A stretch of DNA of 64,000 nucleotides from Hyphomicrobiales bacterium (lineage in GTDB: Bacteria; Pseudomonadota; Alphaproteobacteria; Rhizobiales; Ancalomicrobiaceae), in assembly GCA_021286855.1 (NCBI GenBank), contig JAJTBO010000006.1, forward strand, positions 102,860 to 166,859, given 5' to 3'. A program made the position numbers and the translations under genes. Below the pieces are notes generated by a model that was given only the letters and a program-made list of their open reading frames with translations, made no database searches and had not been told where the DNA came from. Positions 28,583 through 39,175 of the stretch are shown here, piece after piece (the first letter of the stretch is position 1; every line of letters starts with the position of its first letter).

Positions 28583-28897
28583 TCAGTCGTCGACGATCGC
28601 GCAGTCGGCGCAGTAGAGGCCGTGCAGCGACTGGAGAATGGCGCGCGCCTCGTCGCCCGACAGCGAATAGAAGATCATCTGACCGGCGCGACGGGTCGTC
28701 ACGTAGCCCTTGTGACGCAACACCGCGAGATGCTGCGACAGGGCCGACTGGCTGAGACCGACGGCCTTCTCGAGTTCACCGACCGACTTCTCGCCTTCGA
28801 CGAGCTGACAGAGAATGAGGAGACGCCGAGGGCTGCCCATCGACTTCAGGAGGGAGGCCGCCCGTTCGGCGTTGGCTTCGAGTTGCGCGATGTTCAT
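28583..28897 (-). CDS. ArsR-family repressor of BigR/SqrR (persulfide-sensing) type
   Basis: 104-residue winged-helix repressor. SMGSPRRLLILCQLVEGEKS, recognition helix SQSALSQHLAVLR, wing RRAGQMIFYSL. C30 and C96 are 66 residues apart, exactly the separation of the sensing cysteines in BigR (42/108) and SqrR (41/107), which form a tetrasulfide link with reactive sulfur. A further C99 makes C96-x-x-C99. No ArsR metal box (ELCVCDL) is present. Start taken at MNIAQLEANAERA; longer starts give arginine-rich sequence. Targets are not adjacent: its neighbours are a convergent LysR gene and an upstream TetR gene. Confidence 0.88.
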   Translation of the reverse strand: MNIAQLEANAERAASLLKSMGSPRRLLILCQLVEGEKSVGELEKAVGLSQSALSQHLAVLRHKGYVTTRRAGQMIFYSLSGDEARAILQSLHGLYCADCAIVDD

Positions 28898-29079
28898 TCG
28901 CCGTCGTCGTTCCGTTGCGGACCCCCACGCTTTCGCCGAACGCGGCGAAACGGGATCCCCGTCTTCCCTGGCGATCGTCGGCGGGCGTTTCGAGCCGCGA
29001 CGGCGCATGGGTCCATCGGCGCGCGTCCGACGTAGGAGAGCACCGACTTTCGTCTCGAACTGTGCCAAAGCCGCGAGCC

Positions 29080-29104
29080 GCTTGCAAGCATTCGCACATG
29101 CGAA
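29080..29104. promoter_or_regulatory. paired palindromes upstream of the ArsR gene
   Basis: GCTTGCAAGC (29080-29089, perfect) and TTCGCA-CA-TGCGAA (29091-29104) sit side by side in the gap between the TetR stop and the ArsR start, about 190 bases before the latter. They could be operators; nothing else was recognised in this 270-base gap. Confidence 0.3.
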
Positions 29105-29167
29105 AGCCGGGAGGTCTCTTTGAAGATGCTGAAAAATTTTGCTCACAACGGCCGCGTGTACGCAATC

Positions 29168-29782
29168 TCACCCATGCCGAGGGACGAGGGCGTCGTCGAC
29201 GAATCGCTCGGCGAGGCCGACGCCGGTGGCCGGAGCGTAGCAACCGGGATCCAATCCCCACTGCAACCACAGCCCATCCATCAACGCGGCGAGGCCGAGA
29301 GCGGTCGCTTCGACGTCGACATCGTGGCCCGCCGGCAGGCATCCGGCGAGCTCCTTTTCGAGGGTGCGGCGATAGTCGACCCAGGTGCGCTTCTGGATCT
29401 CCTGCAGCACCGCGACGTGCGGCAGCAGGCTCCAGAAGACGACCCAGACGCGCAACAGGCCCGGATCGAGCACGTCCGGCGAGAAGGAGGCGGCGACGAA
29501 GGCGGAGAGGCGGGCGCGGGCGCCCTCGACCGGCTCGACGCGGGAGAGGATGCGCTCCATCACGTCGCGCGAGATCTTCTCGTAGGCCGCCGCGACCAGC
29601 GCCTCGATGCCCTCGAAATGGTGATTGACGAGGCCGGCGGAGACGCCCGCCTCGGCGGCGATGCGACGGACCGAGACGCCGGCGTGGCCGTCGCGGGCGA
29701 GGCAACGCAAGGTCGCGTCGACGAGGTCGCCACGGCGATCCTCGGGCAGCGCCCGACGATATTTGGGAACGCGCGCCGTCAT
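29168..29782 (-). CDS. TetR-family regulator, BetI-like
   Basis: 204-residue repressor. The HTH region VSVRRIAAEAGVSAGLVNHHFEG is at residues 36-58; the C-terminal domain resembles the BetI-type TetR_C (LRVWVVFWSLLPHVAVLQEIQKRTWVDYRRTLEKEL compressed here to its key Trp/Tyr-rich helix). The ligand is unknown; no choline-betaine genes lie beside it, and the GMC oxidoreductase is 3.4 kb away, so a BetI role is not claimed. Confidence 0.85.
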   Translation of the reverse strand: MTARVPKYRRALPEDRRGDLVDATLRCLARDGHAGVSVRRIAAEAGVSAGLVNHHFEGIEALVAAAYEKISRDVMERILSRVEPVEGARARLSAFVAASFSPDVLDPGLLRVWVVFWSLLPHVAVLQEIQKRTWVDYRRTLEKELAGCLPAGHDVDVEATALGLAALMDGLWLQWGLDPGCYAPATGVGLAERFVDDALVPRHG

Positions 29783-29831
29783 CGCATCTCCTCCCCTCGC
29801 CGGCCGCGAACGCGGCGCGGCGGGCGGATCA

Positions 29832-30272
29832 TCACGGTCGCTTCCAGGTCGCCGCGATCTGCTGGCCGAAGCGGATGATCGTATCGCCGCCGTCGGCGCT
29901 CTTGCGGACGTTGAAGCACTTCTCGCGATTGGTGCCGGTCCAACGCGAGCAGTAGCCTTCGGCGATGACGCGCCAGAAGCCGGTCACGGTCTTCGGCTTC
30001 TTGCCCTCGACGGGCGTGCGCGCCGCCTTGCCGTCGGGGGTGAAGACGAGACGATACTGCTTGCCGTCCGGTCCGACGGCGAGGAAGGGGCGTCCGTCGA
30101 ACCACTCGGCCTTGATCGCGTCGCCGGTCATTTTTTCGGGCAGGCCCGAATTGTCGACCGGCGGCGGCTTCAATTGGGCGAGGGCCGGCGCGCCGGCGAC
30201 AGAGACGACCAGCGCGACGCCGACGAGGGCGGCGCGCGGCGCGGCGCGGGATCGGCTCGCGGAGCGGATCAT
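29832..30272 (-). CDS. secreted protein of unknown function
   Basis: 146 residues with a clear signal peptide (SRAAPRAALVGVALVVSVAGAPALA, cleaved after ALA about residue 33), so exported to the periplasm. The mature part contains GRPFLAVGPDGKQYRLVFTPDGKA and ends with two cysteines in EGYCSRW and EKCFNV that may form a disulfide. No family recognised. Start at the ATG directly before the signal peptide; upstream in-frame sequence belongs to the shadow of the next gene. Confidence 0.65.
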   Translation of the reverse strand: MIRSASRSRAAPRAALVGVALVVSVAGAPALAQLKPPPVDNSGLPEKMTGDAIKAEWFDGRPFLAVGPDGKQYRLVFTPDGKAARTPVEGKKPKTVTGFWRVIAEGYCSRWTGTNREKCFNVRKSADGGDTIIRFGQQIAATWKRP

Positions 30273-30295
30273 CGAAGTCTCCCGATCGGGTCGGA

Positions 30296-31282
30296 TCACA
30301 GCATCGACGGCAGGACGCGATCCGGCGGACGGTGGCCGTCCTGATAGGTCTTGATGTTGATGATGACGCGTTCGCCCATGTCGATGCGGCCTTCGAGCGT
30401 CGCCGAACCGAGATGCGGCAGCAGCACGACGCGGCTCGAGCGGGCGAGCTTCGGATTGACCGCCGGCTCGTGCTCGAACACGTCGAGGCCGGCGCCGGCC
30501 AGTTCGCCGGCGTCGAGCATGCGGGCGAGAGCGTTCTCGTCGATCACCTCGCCGCGGGCGGTGTTGACCACATAGGCCTCCGGCCGCATCAGCTTGAGGC
30601 GACGGGCGGAGAGCAGATGATAGGTCGCCGGGGTGTGCGGGCAGTGGATCGACACCACGTCCATGCGGGCGAGCATCTGATCGAGGCTCTCCCACCAGGT
30701 CGCGTCCAGGCCCTCCTCGACCGAGGTCGGCAGGCGGCGGCGGTTGTGATAGTGGATCGACATGCCGAAGGCCTTGGCGCGACGGGCGACGGCCTGACCG
30801 ATGCGGCCCATGCCGATGATGCCGAGGCGCTTGCCGTTGATGCGGTGGCCGAGCATCCAGGTCGGCGACCAGCCGGCCCATTCGCCCTCGCGCATGATCT
30901 GAATGCCCTCGGCCATGCGGCGCGGAACGGCCAGGATCAGCGCCATCGCCATGTCGGCGGTGTCCTCGGTGAGGACGCCCGGCGTGTTGGTGACGGTGAT
31001 GCCGCGGTTGAGCGCGGTCTGGACGTCGATGTTGTCGACGCCGTTGCCATAGTTGGCGATCAGGCGCAGCTGCGGGCCGGCCTGGGAGATCACGGCAGCG
31101 TCGATGGTGTCGGTGACGGTGGGGACCAGCACCTCGCAGGACTTGACCGCCTCGACCAGCTCGGCCTGCGTCATCGCGCGATCGTCGACGCTGAGACGCG
31201 CGTCGAAGAGTTCGCGCATCCGCGTCTCGATGACGTCGGGCAGCCGACGCGTGACGATCACCGAGGGTTTGCTCTTCGACAT
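30296..31282 (-). CDS. D-2-hydroxyacid dehydrogenase (glyoxylate/hydroxypyruvate reductase type)
   Basis: 328-residue NAD(P)-dependent dehydrogenase. It has LGIIGMGRIGQAVARRA (nucleotide site, about residues 152-168), the HNRRR sequence after the second strand that favours NADPH, catalytic Arg in NYGNGVDN region, Glu in GLDVFEHEP and His in LLPHLGSAT. GyaR/GhrB-like, interconverting glyoxylate-glycolate or hydroxypyruvate-glycerate. A GGGA ribosome site precedes the chosen ATG. Divergent from the SH3-domain gene. Confidence 0.9.
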   Translation of the reverse strand: MSKSKPSVIVTRRLPDVIETRMRELFDARLSVDDRAMTQAELVEAVKSCEVLVPTVTDTIDAAVISQAGPQLRLIANYGNGVDNIDVQTALNRGITVTNTPGVLTEDTADMAMALILAVPRRMAEGIQIMREGEWAGWSPTWMLGHRINGKRLGIIGMGRIGQAVARRAKAFGMSIHYHNRRRLPTSVEEGLDATWWESLDQMLARMDVVSIHCPHTPATYHLLSARRLKLMRPEAYVVNTARGEVIDENALARMLDAGELAGAGLDVFEHEPAVNPKLARSSRVVLLPHLGSATLEGRIDMGERVIINIKTYQDGHRPPDRVLPSML

Positions 31283-31497
31283 GAGTCCGATCTCCCGACG
31301 TGTTTCCTCGTCGCGACCGCTTCGCCCCCGGGGCGCGGCCGGTCCGGTTTCGCTGCGCGCAGACGGAGATCCGCCCGCTCGATCACGTTTCGCATCCGCG
31401 AAAGCGGCGGAACGTTGATGGCTCGTTAACCGCGGCGCACCCAAACTTCCGTCTCGTCGCGCCGCACCCGTCGTTCTCTCTAGCAGAAGCTTCGCAA

Positions 31498-32079
31498 ATG
31501 ACAATTCGTCGTGGAACCTACCTTTCGTCGCGTTCGACGAACGACGCCGCACGTCGGTCGCGCGGCGCGATCGCGGCGGCGGCCCTCGTCCTGGCGCTCG
31601 TGTCGGCGTTTGCGACGACCTCGGCGCAGGCGCAGTCGCAGCAGATCGGGCCGAGCGGGCTGCCGCTGCCGCGCTTCGCATCGACCCGGTCGAGCCCGGT
31701 CAACGTGCGAATGGGGCCGAGCCGCGACCACGACGTCGCCTTCACCTTCATCAAGCCCGGCGTGCCGGTGGAGATCACCCAGGAATTCGACGTCTGGCTC
31801 CGGATCCGCGACAGCGAGGGGGCGGAGGGCTGGGTGCAGAAGACGCTGCTCTCCGGCAAGCGCGCCGCGTTGGTGGCGCCTTGGGAGAAGACCGGCCGGA
31901 CGCCGCTGCGCACGGAGCCCGCCGGCGCGGCGGAGATCGTCGCGGAGGTCGAACCGGGCGTATTGCTGGACGTCGCCGAGTGCAACGGCCGCTGGTGCCG
32001 GGTGACGGCCTCGGGGGTCAAGGGCTGGATCGCCCAGGACCGCGTCTGGGGCGTCTATCCGAACGAGACGTTCCGCTGA
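31498..32079 (+). CDS. exported SH3-domain protein
   Basis: 193 residues: an N-terminal signal or anchor segment (GAIAAAALVLALVSAFATTSAQAQ, cut after AQA about residue 45), then two bacterial SH3-like repeats, the first with VNVRMGPSRDHDVAFTFIKPG and GWVQKTLL, the second with PLRTEPAGAAEIVAEVEPGVLLDV and KGWIAQDRVWGVYP. Such SH3_3/SH3_4 proteins act at the cell envelope, often binding peptidoglycan. A frame extension upstream reads in the divergent promoter and is unlikely. Confidence 0.85.
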   Translation: MTIRRGTYLSSRSTNDAARRSRGAIAAAALVLALVSAFATTSAQAQSQQIGPSGLPLPRFASTRSSPVNVRMGPSRDHDVAFTFIKPGVPVEITQEFDVWLRIRDSEGAEGWVQKTLLSGKRAALVAPWEKTGRTPLRTEPAGAAEIVAEVEPGVLLDVAECNGRWCRVTASGVKGWIAQDRVWGVYPNETFR

Positions 32080-32129
32080 CCGCTTCGCCCGCGGCCGTTT
32101 GCGATTTGCATACGAAGGATAGAAATCGC

Positions 32130-32148
32130 GCGGCTCTCCGCCGCTTTT
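32130..32148 (+). terminator. terminator after the SH3 gene
   Basis: GCGGC (32130-32134), TCTCC loop, GCCGC (32140-32144) and TTTT. The stem is short but followed by a T run, 50 bases past the stop. Confidence 0.45.
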
Positions 32149-32202
32149 CGCAAGGCTGAGCGACGATTCGATCGTTGCCCACCGGCGTGGGGCGTGCAAT
32201 GC

Positions 32203-32739
32203 ATGGTGTCCATGTCCGACCCCCTTCTCGCCAACCGCCTCGCCGCCCTCGCCACCGCCATCGACGACGCGGTCCACGCCGACACCGAAGACCTGTCGCA
32301 GAGCGCCGTCGCGGCGTTGCAGACGATTCGGCAGGACGGTCCGCTCGCCATTCAGGACGTGGCGCGCACCATCGGCCTCACCCATTCGGCGACGGTGCGC
32401 CTGATCGACCGGCTGGAGAAGGACTGGCTGGTGCGTCGTCTGTCGCGCAAGGGGCGCGAGGTGCGCGTCGAAGTGACGGCGCGCGGACGGCGGCGCGCCG
32501 CGCAGTTCCAGGAGCGTCGCCTGACGATCGCCAAGGACCTGCTGGCCGCCCTCGAAGAGACCGAGAGAGCCACGTTGACGACGATCGTCGACAAGTTGCT
32601 CGCCGCTTCGGTCGGCGACCACGACGGCGCGGCGCGGACCTGCCGGTCGTGCGAGCGCGACGGCTGTCGGAAGGCCGGGTGCCCGGTCGAGACGGCGGCG
32701 CGGGCGCTGCCGCCGACGCCGGCGGCCCCGTCTCGCTGA
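32203..32739 (+). CDS. MarR-family regulator with cysteine-rich tail
   Basis: 178-residue winged-helix regulator: IQDVARTIGLTHSATVRLIDRLEKDWLVRR (residues about 47-77), wing LSRKGREVRVEVTARG, dimer helix after it. The C-terminus carries CRSCERDGCRKAGCPVE, four cysteines that could bind metal or sense oxidants. The start is uncertain: ATG 32203 fits a GGGG ribosome site best, with GTG 32194 and ATG 32212 as alternatives. No target gene adjoins it, since both neighbours are separated by terminators. Confidence 0.82.
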   Translation: MVSMSDPLLANRLAALATAIDDAVHADTEDLSQSAVAALQTIRQDGPLAIQDVARTIGLTHSATVRLIDRLEKDWLVRRLSRKGREVRVEVTARGRRRAAQFQERRLTIAKDLLAALEETERATLTTIVDKLLAASVGDHDGAARTCRSCERDGCRKAGCPVETAARALPPTPAAPSR

Positions 32740-32768
32740 GGTCGCGTCTTCCCGCTTCGAAAACGCGA

Positions 32769-32790
32769 ACGGGCGCCCGAGGGCGCCCGT
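32769..32790. terminator. bidirectional terminator between MarR and TRAP receptor genes
   Basis: ACGGGCGCCC (32769-32778) and GGGCGCCCGT (32781-32790) form a perfect 10-bp inverted repeat between convergent genes, with A residues on the left side that become a T tract for the leftward transcript. Confidence 0.65.
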
Positions 32791-32815
32791 CGACGTCTGG
32801 AGCGAGCGGCGCGGC

Positions 32816-33943
32816 TCAGGCGTCGCGGCCGGCCTCGCGCATCTCGTAGGCGGCCATGTCCATCGACTTGGCGTAGGTCATGCACTGCTGGCGATAGGCC
32901 TCGAAGCTCTCATAGGTCTCCTTGGCCATGGCGCTCGAAGCGGCGATCTCCGCCATCGCCGCCTTGGTCTCCTTGGCCAGCACCTTGACGACGTCGTCGG
33001 AGAGGGTGCGGATCTGGACGCCTTCCTTCTCCATCAACGGCTTCATCGACACGACGTTGTGGTAGCTGAAGTCGGCGTAGCTCTCGGCGGCCGAGGCGTA
33101 GGCGGCCCGCTTGACGATCTCCTTCAGATCGGCCGGCAGACCATCATAGAGCTTCTTGTTGACCATCAGCTCCAGCGCCGGGCCGAACTCGAAGAAGGAC
33201 GGCATGTAGTAGTTCTTGGCGACGCGGAAGAGACCGAAGGCGAGGTCGTTCCACGGACCGACCCATTCGGCCGCGTCGATGGTGCCGGACTGCATCGCCT
33301 GGAAGATCTCGCCCGGCGGCAGCAGCACGACGTTGACGCCGACCCGACGCAGCACTTCGCCGCCGAGGCCGGCGATGCGCATCTTGAGGCCCTTGAAGTC
33401 GTCGATCGTCTTGATCTCCTTGCGGAACCAGCCGCCGGCCTGCGGCCCCGAGGAGCCGCAGTAGAAGGGCTGGACGCCGAAGGGGGCGTAGGCCTTCTCC
33501 CAGAGCTGCTGGCCGCCGCCGAACCAGATCCAGCCCATGTGCTCGTTGGCGAAGAGGCCGAAGGGGATGCCGGTGAAGAAGTGGAAGGCCTTCTCCTTGC
33601 CCTGCCAGAAGTAGGGCGAGGCATGCGCCATCTCGGCCGCGCCGGAGGAGACGGCGTCGAAACACTCGAAGGGCGGCACCAGTTCGCCGGCGGCGTAGAG
33701 CTGCACGGTCAGGCGGCCGCCGGACATGGCGGTGATCTGATCCGCGAGGCGCTGGGCGTTGACGCCGACGCCGGGCGAGTTCTTCGGCCAGGAGGTCACC
33801 ATCTTCCAGGTGAGCTTTTCCTCGGCCCGGACGATCGCCGGCGCGGCGAGGGTCGAGGCGGCGATCGTCGCCGCGCCGAGCCCGAAGAGATCGCGACGAC
33901 CGACCACGGCTTCGCTCGGCTTGCGGGACTTCTCTTCGCTCAT
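32816..33943 (-). CDS. TRAP transporter solute-binding protein (DctP family), Tat-exported
   Basis: 375-residue periplasmic receptor. A twin-arginine signal (GRRDLFGLG, then ASTLAAPAIVRA) precedes the mature start EEKLTWKMVTSWPKNSPGVG. Family landmarks: FHFFTGIPFGL, WFRKEIKTIDDFKGLKMRIAG with the carboxylate-binding Arg, and GTIDAAEWVGPWNDLAFGL. The pattern matches the subgroup that binds 2-oxo acids or lactate-like ligands, often as a dimer. Start after an AGGAGG site. No DctQ or DctM membrane subunit is adjacent, so it is an orphan. Confidence 0.92.
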   Translation of the reverse strand: MSEEKSRKPSEAVVGRRDLFGLGAATIAASTLAAPAIVRAEEKLTWKMVTSWPKNSPGVGVNAQRLADQITAMSGGRLTVQLYAAGELVPPFECFDAVSSGAAEMAHASPYFWQGKEKAFHFFTGIPFGLFANEHMGWIWFGGGQQLWEKAYAPFGVQPFYCGSSGPQAGGWFRKEIKTIDDFKGLKMRIAGLGGEVLRRVGVNVVLLPPGEIFQAMQSGTIDAAEWVGPWNDLAFGLFRVAKNYYMPSFFEFGPALELMVNKKLYDGLPADLKEIVKRAAYASAAESYADFSYHNVVSMKPLMEKEGVQIRTLSDDVVKVLAKETKAAMAEIAASSAMAKETYESFEAYRQQCMTYAKSMDMAAYEMREAGRDA

Positions 33944-34121
33944 CTCGTCCTCCTGCGGCAGGTTTTCCGATCGGCACCTTAGACCGGCGCGGGGCTCAAG
34001 GTAGTCGGGAGATCCCCGATGGGGCAACCGGTCGAAGGTGGGTTTCGCCCGTGTCGGAGGATGCGACGACGGGCCATGCGGCGCCGTCGGTGGTCTGGAG
34101 GACCTCATCTGTTAAGGTGCC

Positions 34122-34136
34122 CTGGAATCGTTCCAG
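34122..34136 (+). promoter_or_regulatory. possible iron-control (Irr) site upstream of mbfA
   Basis: Perfect inverted repeat CTGGAA-TCG-TTCCAG, 26 bases before the mbfA ATG. The GAA-N3-TTC core and spacing are those of the iron control element bound by Irr, which represses mbfA in other alphaproteobacteria; the flanking bases do not match the full consensus. Confidence 0.45.
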
Positions 34137-34162
34137 AGACTCTCGACCCCAGGACTTCGGCC

Positions 34163-35140
34163 ATGGCGATCTTCGGTTTCGGCAAACGCCCCTTCTCCGA
34201 CCTCGACGAGCGCGAGATTCTCGCGCTGGCGATCTCGGCGGAGGAGGACGACAGCCGCATCTATCAGGCCTACGCCGACATGCTGCGCGAGCGCTATCCG
34301 GCCTCGGCCGCCGTCTTCGACGAAATGTCGGAGGAGGAGAACACCCATCGGCGCTGGCTGATCGATCTCTTCACCGAGAAGTTCGGCGAGCGCATCCCGT
34401 TGATCCGGCGCGAGAACGTCTCCGGCTTCTTCGACCGGCGGCCGCTGTGGCTGACCCAGCATCTCGCCCTCGAAACGATCCGGCAGGAGGCGCTGGTGAT
34501 GGAGGCGACGTCGCGGCGCTTCTATCTGCAGGCCTCGAAACGGACCACCGACGCGGCGATCCGCAAGCTGCTCGGCGATCTCGCGGCGGCCGAAGGCGGC
34601 CATCTGTCGCTCGCCCATCGGCTCGGCATGACGCATCTGCCGGCCGACGTGACGGCGGAGGAGAACGAGGCGGCGCATCGCCTGTTCGTGCTGCAATATG
34701 TCCAGCCGGGCCTCGTCGGCCTGATGGACGGGTCGGTGTCGACCTTGGCGCCGCTGTTCGCCGCCGCCTTCGCCACCCATTCGAGCTGGGAGACGTTCCT
34801 CGTCGGCATGGCCGCCTCGATCGGCGCGGGCATCTCGATGGGCTTCGCCGAGGCGCTCTCCGACGACGGGGCGCTGTCGGGGCGCGGCAGTCCATGGATC
34901 CGCGGCGTCACTTCCGGCGTGATGACGATGGTCGGCGGGCTCGGCCATGCGCTGCCCTATCTCATCCCGAACTTCTGGTGGGCGACCGGCGTCGCCTGCG
35001 TGCTGGTGCTGATCGAACTCTGGACGATCTCCTGGATCCGGTGGAAATACATGGACACGCCGTTCCTCCGGGCGGCCTTCCAGATCGTCGTCGGCGGCGT
35101 GTTGGTGTTCCTCACCGGCATCCTGATCGGCAGCGCTTGA
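34163..35140 (+). CDS. mbfA: MbfA, membrane-bound ferritin / iron exporter
   Basis: 325-residue inner-membrane protein with two parts: a ferritin-like (erythrin-vacuolar iron transport) domain in residues 1-165 with iron-ligand motifs [28 protein letters not shown] and [13 protein letters not shown], and a VIT1-like membrane domain from about 190 with five hydrophobic segments ([38 protein letters not shown]). Known homologues in Agrobacterium and Bradyrhizobium export iron and protect against peroxide. dut follows 10 bases later, probably cotranscribed. Confidence 0.93.
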   Translation: MAIFGFGKRPFSDLDEREILALAISAEEDDSRIYQAYADMLRERYPASAAVFDEMSEEENTHRRWLIDLFTEKFGERIPLIRRENVSGFFDRRPLWLTQHLALETIRQEALVMEATSRRFYLQASKRTTDAAIRKLLGDLAAAEGGHLSLAHRLGMTHLPADVTAEENEAAHRLFVLQYVQPGLVGLMDGSVSTLAPLFAAAFATHSSWETFLVGMAASIGAGISMGFAEALSDDGALSGRGSPWIRGVTSGVMTMVGGLGHALPYLIPNFWWATGVACVLVLIELWTISWIRWKYMDTPFLRAAFQIVVGGVLVFLTGILIGSA

Positions 35141-35150
35141 GGAGAGCGAG

Positions 35151-35609
35151 ATGACGCGGACCATCGAGATCGGGGTGAAGCGCCTCGCCCATGCCGAAGG
35201 CCTCGCGCTGCCGGCCTATCAGACCGAGGACGCCGCCGGCTTCGATCTCGTCGCCGCGCTGCCCGAGGACGCGCCGATCGATCTGGCGCCGGGCGCCCGG
35301 ACGATGGTTCCGACCGGCCTCGTCTTCGAGATCCCGCCGGGCTACGAGGGGCAGGTCCGGCCGCGCTCCGGGCTCGCGGCGAAACACGGCGTCACCGTGC
35401 TCAATTCGCCGGGCACGATCGATGCGGACTATCGCGGCGAGGTCAAGGTGATCCTGAGCAACCTCGGCGACGCGCCGTTCCGCATCGTCCGCGGCGAGCG
35501 CATCGCCCAGTTCGTCGCCGCTCCGGTGACGCGGGCGCGGCTCGTCGTCGTCGAAGCGGTCGGCGAGACGGCGCGGGGCGAAGGCGGGTTCGGTTCGACC
35601 GGCCGCTGA
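35151..35609 (+). CDS. dut: deoxyuridine 5'-triphosphate nucleotidohydrolase
   Basis: 152-residue trimeric dUTPase that removes dUTP and supplies dUMP. Five motifs in order: AGFDLVAA (motif 1), RSGLAAKHG (2), [13 protein letters not shown] (3), RGERIAQFV (4) and the P-loop-like [11 protein letters not shown] at the C-terminus (5). GGAGAG lies before the ATG. Second gene after mbfA. Confidence 0.97.
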   Translation: MTRTIEIGVKRLAHAEGLALPAYQTEDAAGFDLVAALPEDAPIDLAPGARTMVPTGLVFEIPPGYEGQVRPRSGLAAKHGVTVLNSPGTIDADYRGEVKVILSNLGDAPFRIVRGERIAQFVAAPVTRARLVVVEAVGETARGEGGFGSTGR

Positions 35610-35834
35610 GATCGATCGACGGCGGGCGCGAGGGAACGTATTTGCCGTTCGCCCGCATCGACGCGACGACACAGGCAATTCGTTTCGCCTATCGGGCGTT
35701 TCGTGGCAACGCTTTTCCAAACATCAGGCGACGGCGATATGCGTCGGGCTGGGCGATCGGCGACGGCCGGGCTAGAGTTTCGCTCAATGGCGGCGAGGCC
35801 GCCCACGACCCGACCTTGCGAAAGCGATTTTCCC

Positions 35835-36797
<963 letters not shown>

Positions 36798-36834
36798 GCG
36801 ACGCGGCGAAGGCCGCGCAACCCCTTGAGCCACG

Positions 36835-36869
36835 ATCGGGCGGCGTCGGAGCTTCCGACGCCGCCCGAT
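36835..36869. terminator. strong hairpin between cysK and phnA
   Basis: 16-bp perfect stem, 36835-36850 with 36854-36869 (core GGGCGGCGTCGG), 3-nt loop and a T-containing tail, between convergent genes. Confidence 0.8.
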
Positions 36870-36893
36870 TTCGATTCCGCTCTCCCGGCAGGA

Positions 36894-37109
36894 TCAGGCC
36901 TTCTTGAGGAATTCCGTGCGCAGCACCAGACCTTTGACCTTCTCGGCGTTGCACTCGATCTGGTCTTCGTCGTCGGTGAGGCGAATGTTCTTGATCAGGG
37001 TGCCGCGCTTCAGCGTCACCGAGGTGCCCTTGACCTTGAGGTCCTTGATCAGGGTGACGCTGTCGCCGTCGCTCAGTTTCGCGCCGTTGGAATCGCGCAC
37101 GTCGGTCAT
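36894..37109 (-). CDS. PhnA/YjdM-type small protein
   Basis: 71-residue SH3-like protein of the PhnA family, comprising only the C-terminal domain (VRDSNGAKLSDGDSVTLIKD, LKRGTLIKNIRL, GLVLRTEFLKK). The zinc-ribbon N-terminus of longer YjdM proteins is absent, as is usual in alphaproteobacteria. Despite its name it is not part of C-P lyase; its function is not established. A GAGAG site precedes the ATG. Confidence 0.9.
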   Translation of the reverse strand: MTDVRDSNGAKLSDGDSVTLIKDLKVKGTSVTLKRGTLIKNIRLTDDEDQIECNAEKVKGLVLRTEFLKKA

Positions 37110-37193
37110 GGAGCTCTCCTCTCTCGAAATCGAAGACGATCATCGTGCTCGGACAGAGACACGCCGGCATCGTCGGTTCGCCGCTCCTATAAC

Positions 37194-37219
37194 GAAAAAG
37201 TCCGCCTCGCGGCGGACTT
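37194..37219 (-). terminator. intrinsic terminator of the beta-oxidation operon
   Basis: Read leftward, GGCGG-containing 9-bp stem (37219-37211 with 37206-37198) with a 4-nt loop is followed by a run of T residues (37199-37195 complement). It lies about 150 bases past the acyl-CoA dehydrogenase stop, beyond the tandem repeats. Confidence 0.75.
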
Positions 37220-37257
37220 CTCGTGGTTCGGAGCGAAATTTCGATCGTCGCCGATCG

Positions 37258-37370
37258 GAACGCCTCGCCCCTTCCTTCATTTCCACGAGGCGTCGGAACG
37301 CCTCGCCCTTGTCTGGTGATTCGACGAGGCGTCAGAACGCCTCGTCCTTTTCTCGGGATTCGACGAGGCG

Positions 37371-37385
<15 letters not shown>
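37258..37385. repeat. 39-bp tandem repeat at the acyl-CoA dehydrogenase 3' end
   Basis: Units at 37258-37295 (38 bp, diverged), 37296-37334 and 37335-37373 (39 bp), with a partial fourth starting 37374 inside the gene. Each unit holds GAACGCCTCG and CGAGGCGT, which pair as a hairpin across unit borders. On the minus strand each copy repeats the codons for the gene's last residues (DEAF) and, in two copies, its TGA stop. Unit length is a multiple of three. Confidence 0.85.
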
Positions 37386-39158
<1,773 letters not shown>

Positions 39159-39175
39159 CGGTGTCTCCTGCCTGA

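Noticed and set aside
28583..28897. Arsenic or metal resistance repressor ArsR/SmtB
   Set aside because: The metal-binding helix motif is absent, no arsenical genes are adjacent, and the cysteine spacing fits the persulfide-sensing branch.
24202..29782. A choline-glycine betaine locus (betA with betI)
   Set aside because: The GMC enzyme and the BetI-like TetR are 3.4 kb apart with unrelated genes between, and no betaine aldehyde dehydrogenase or choline transporter is present.
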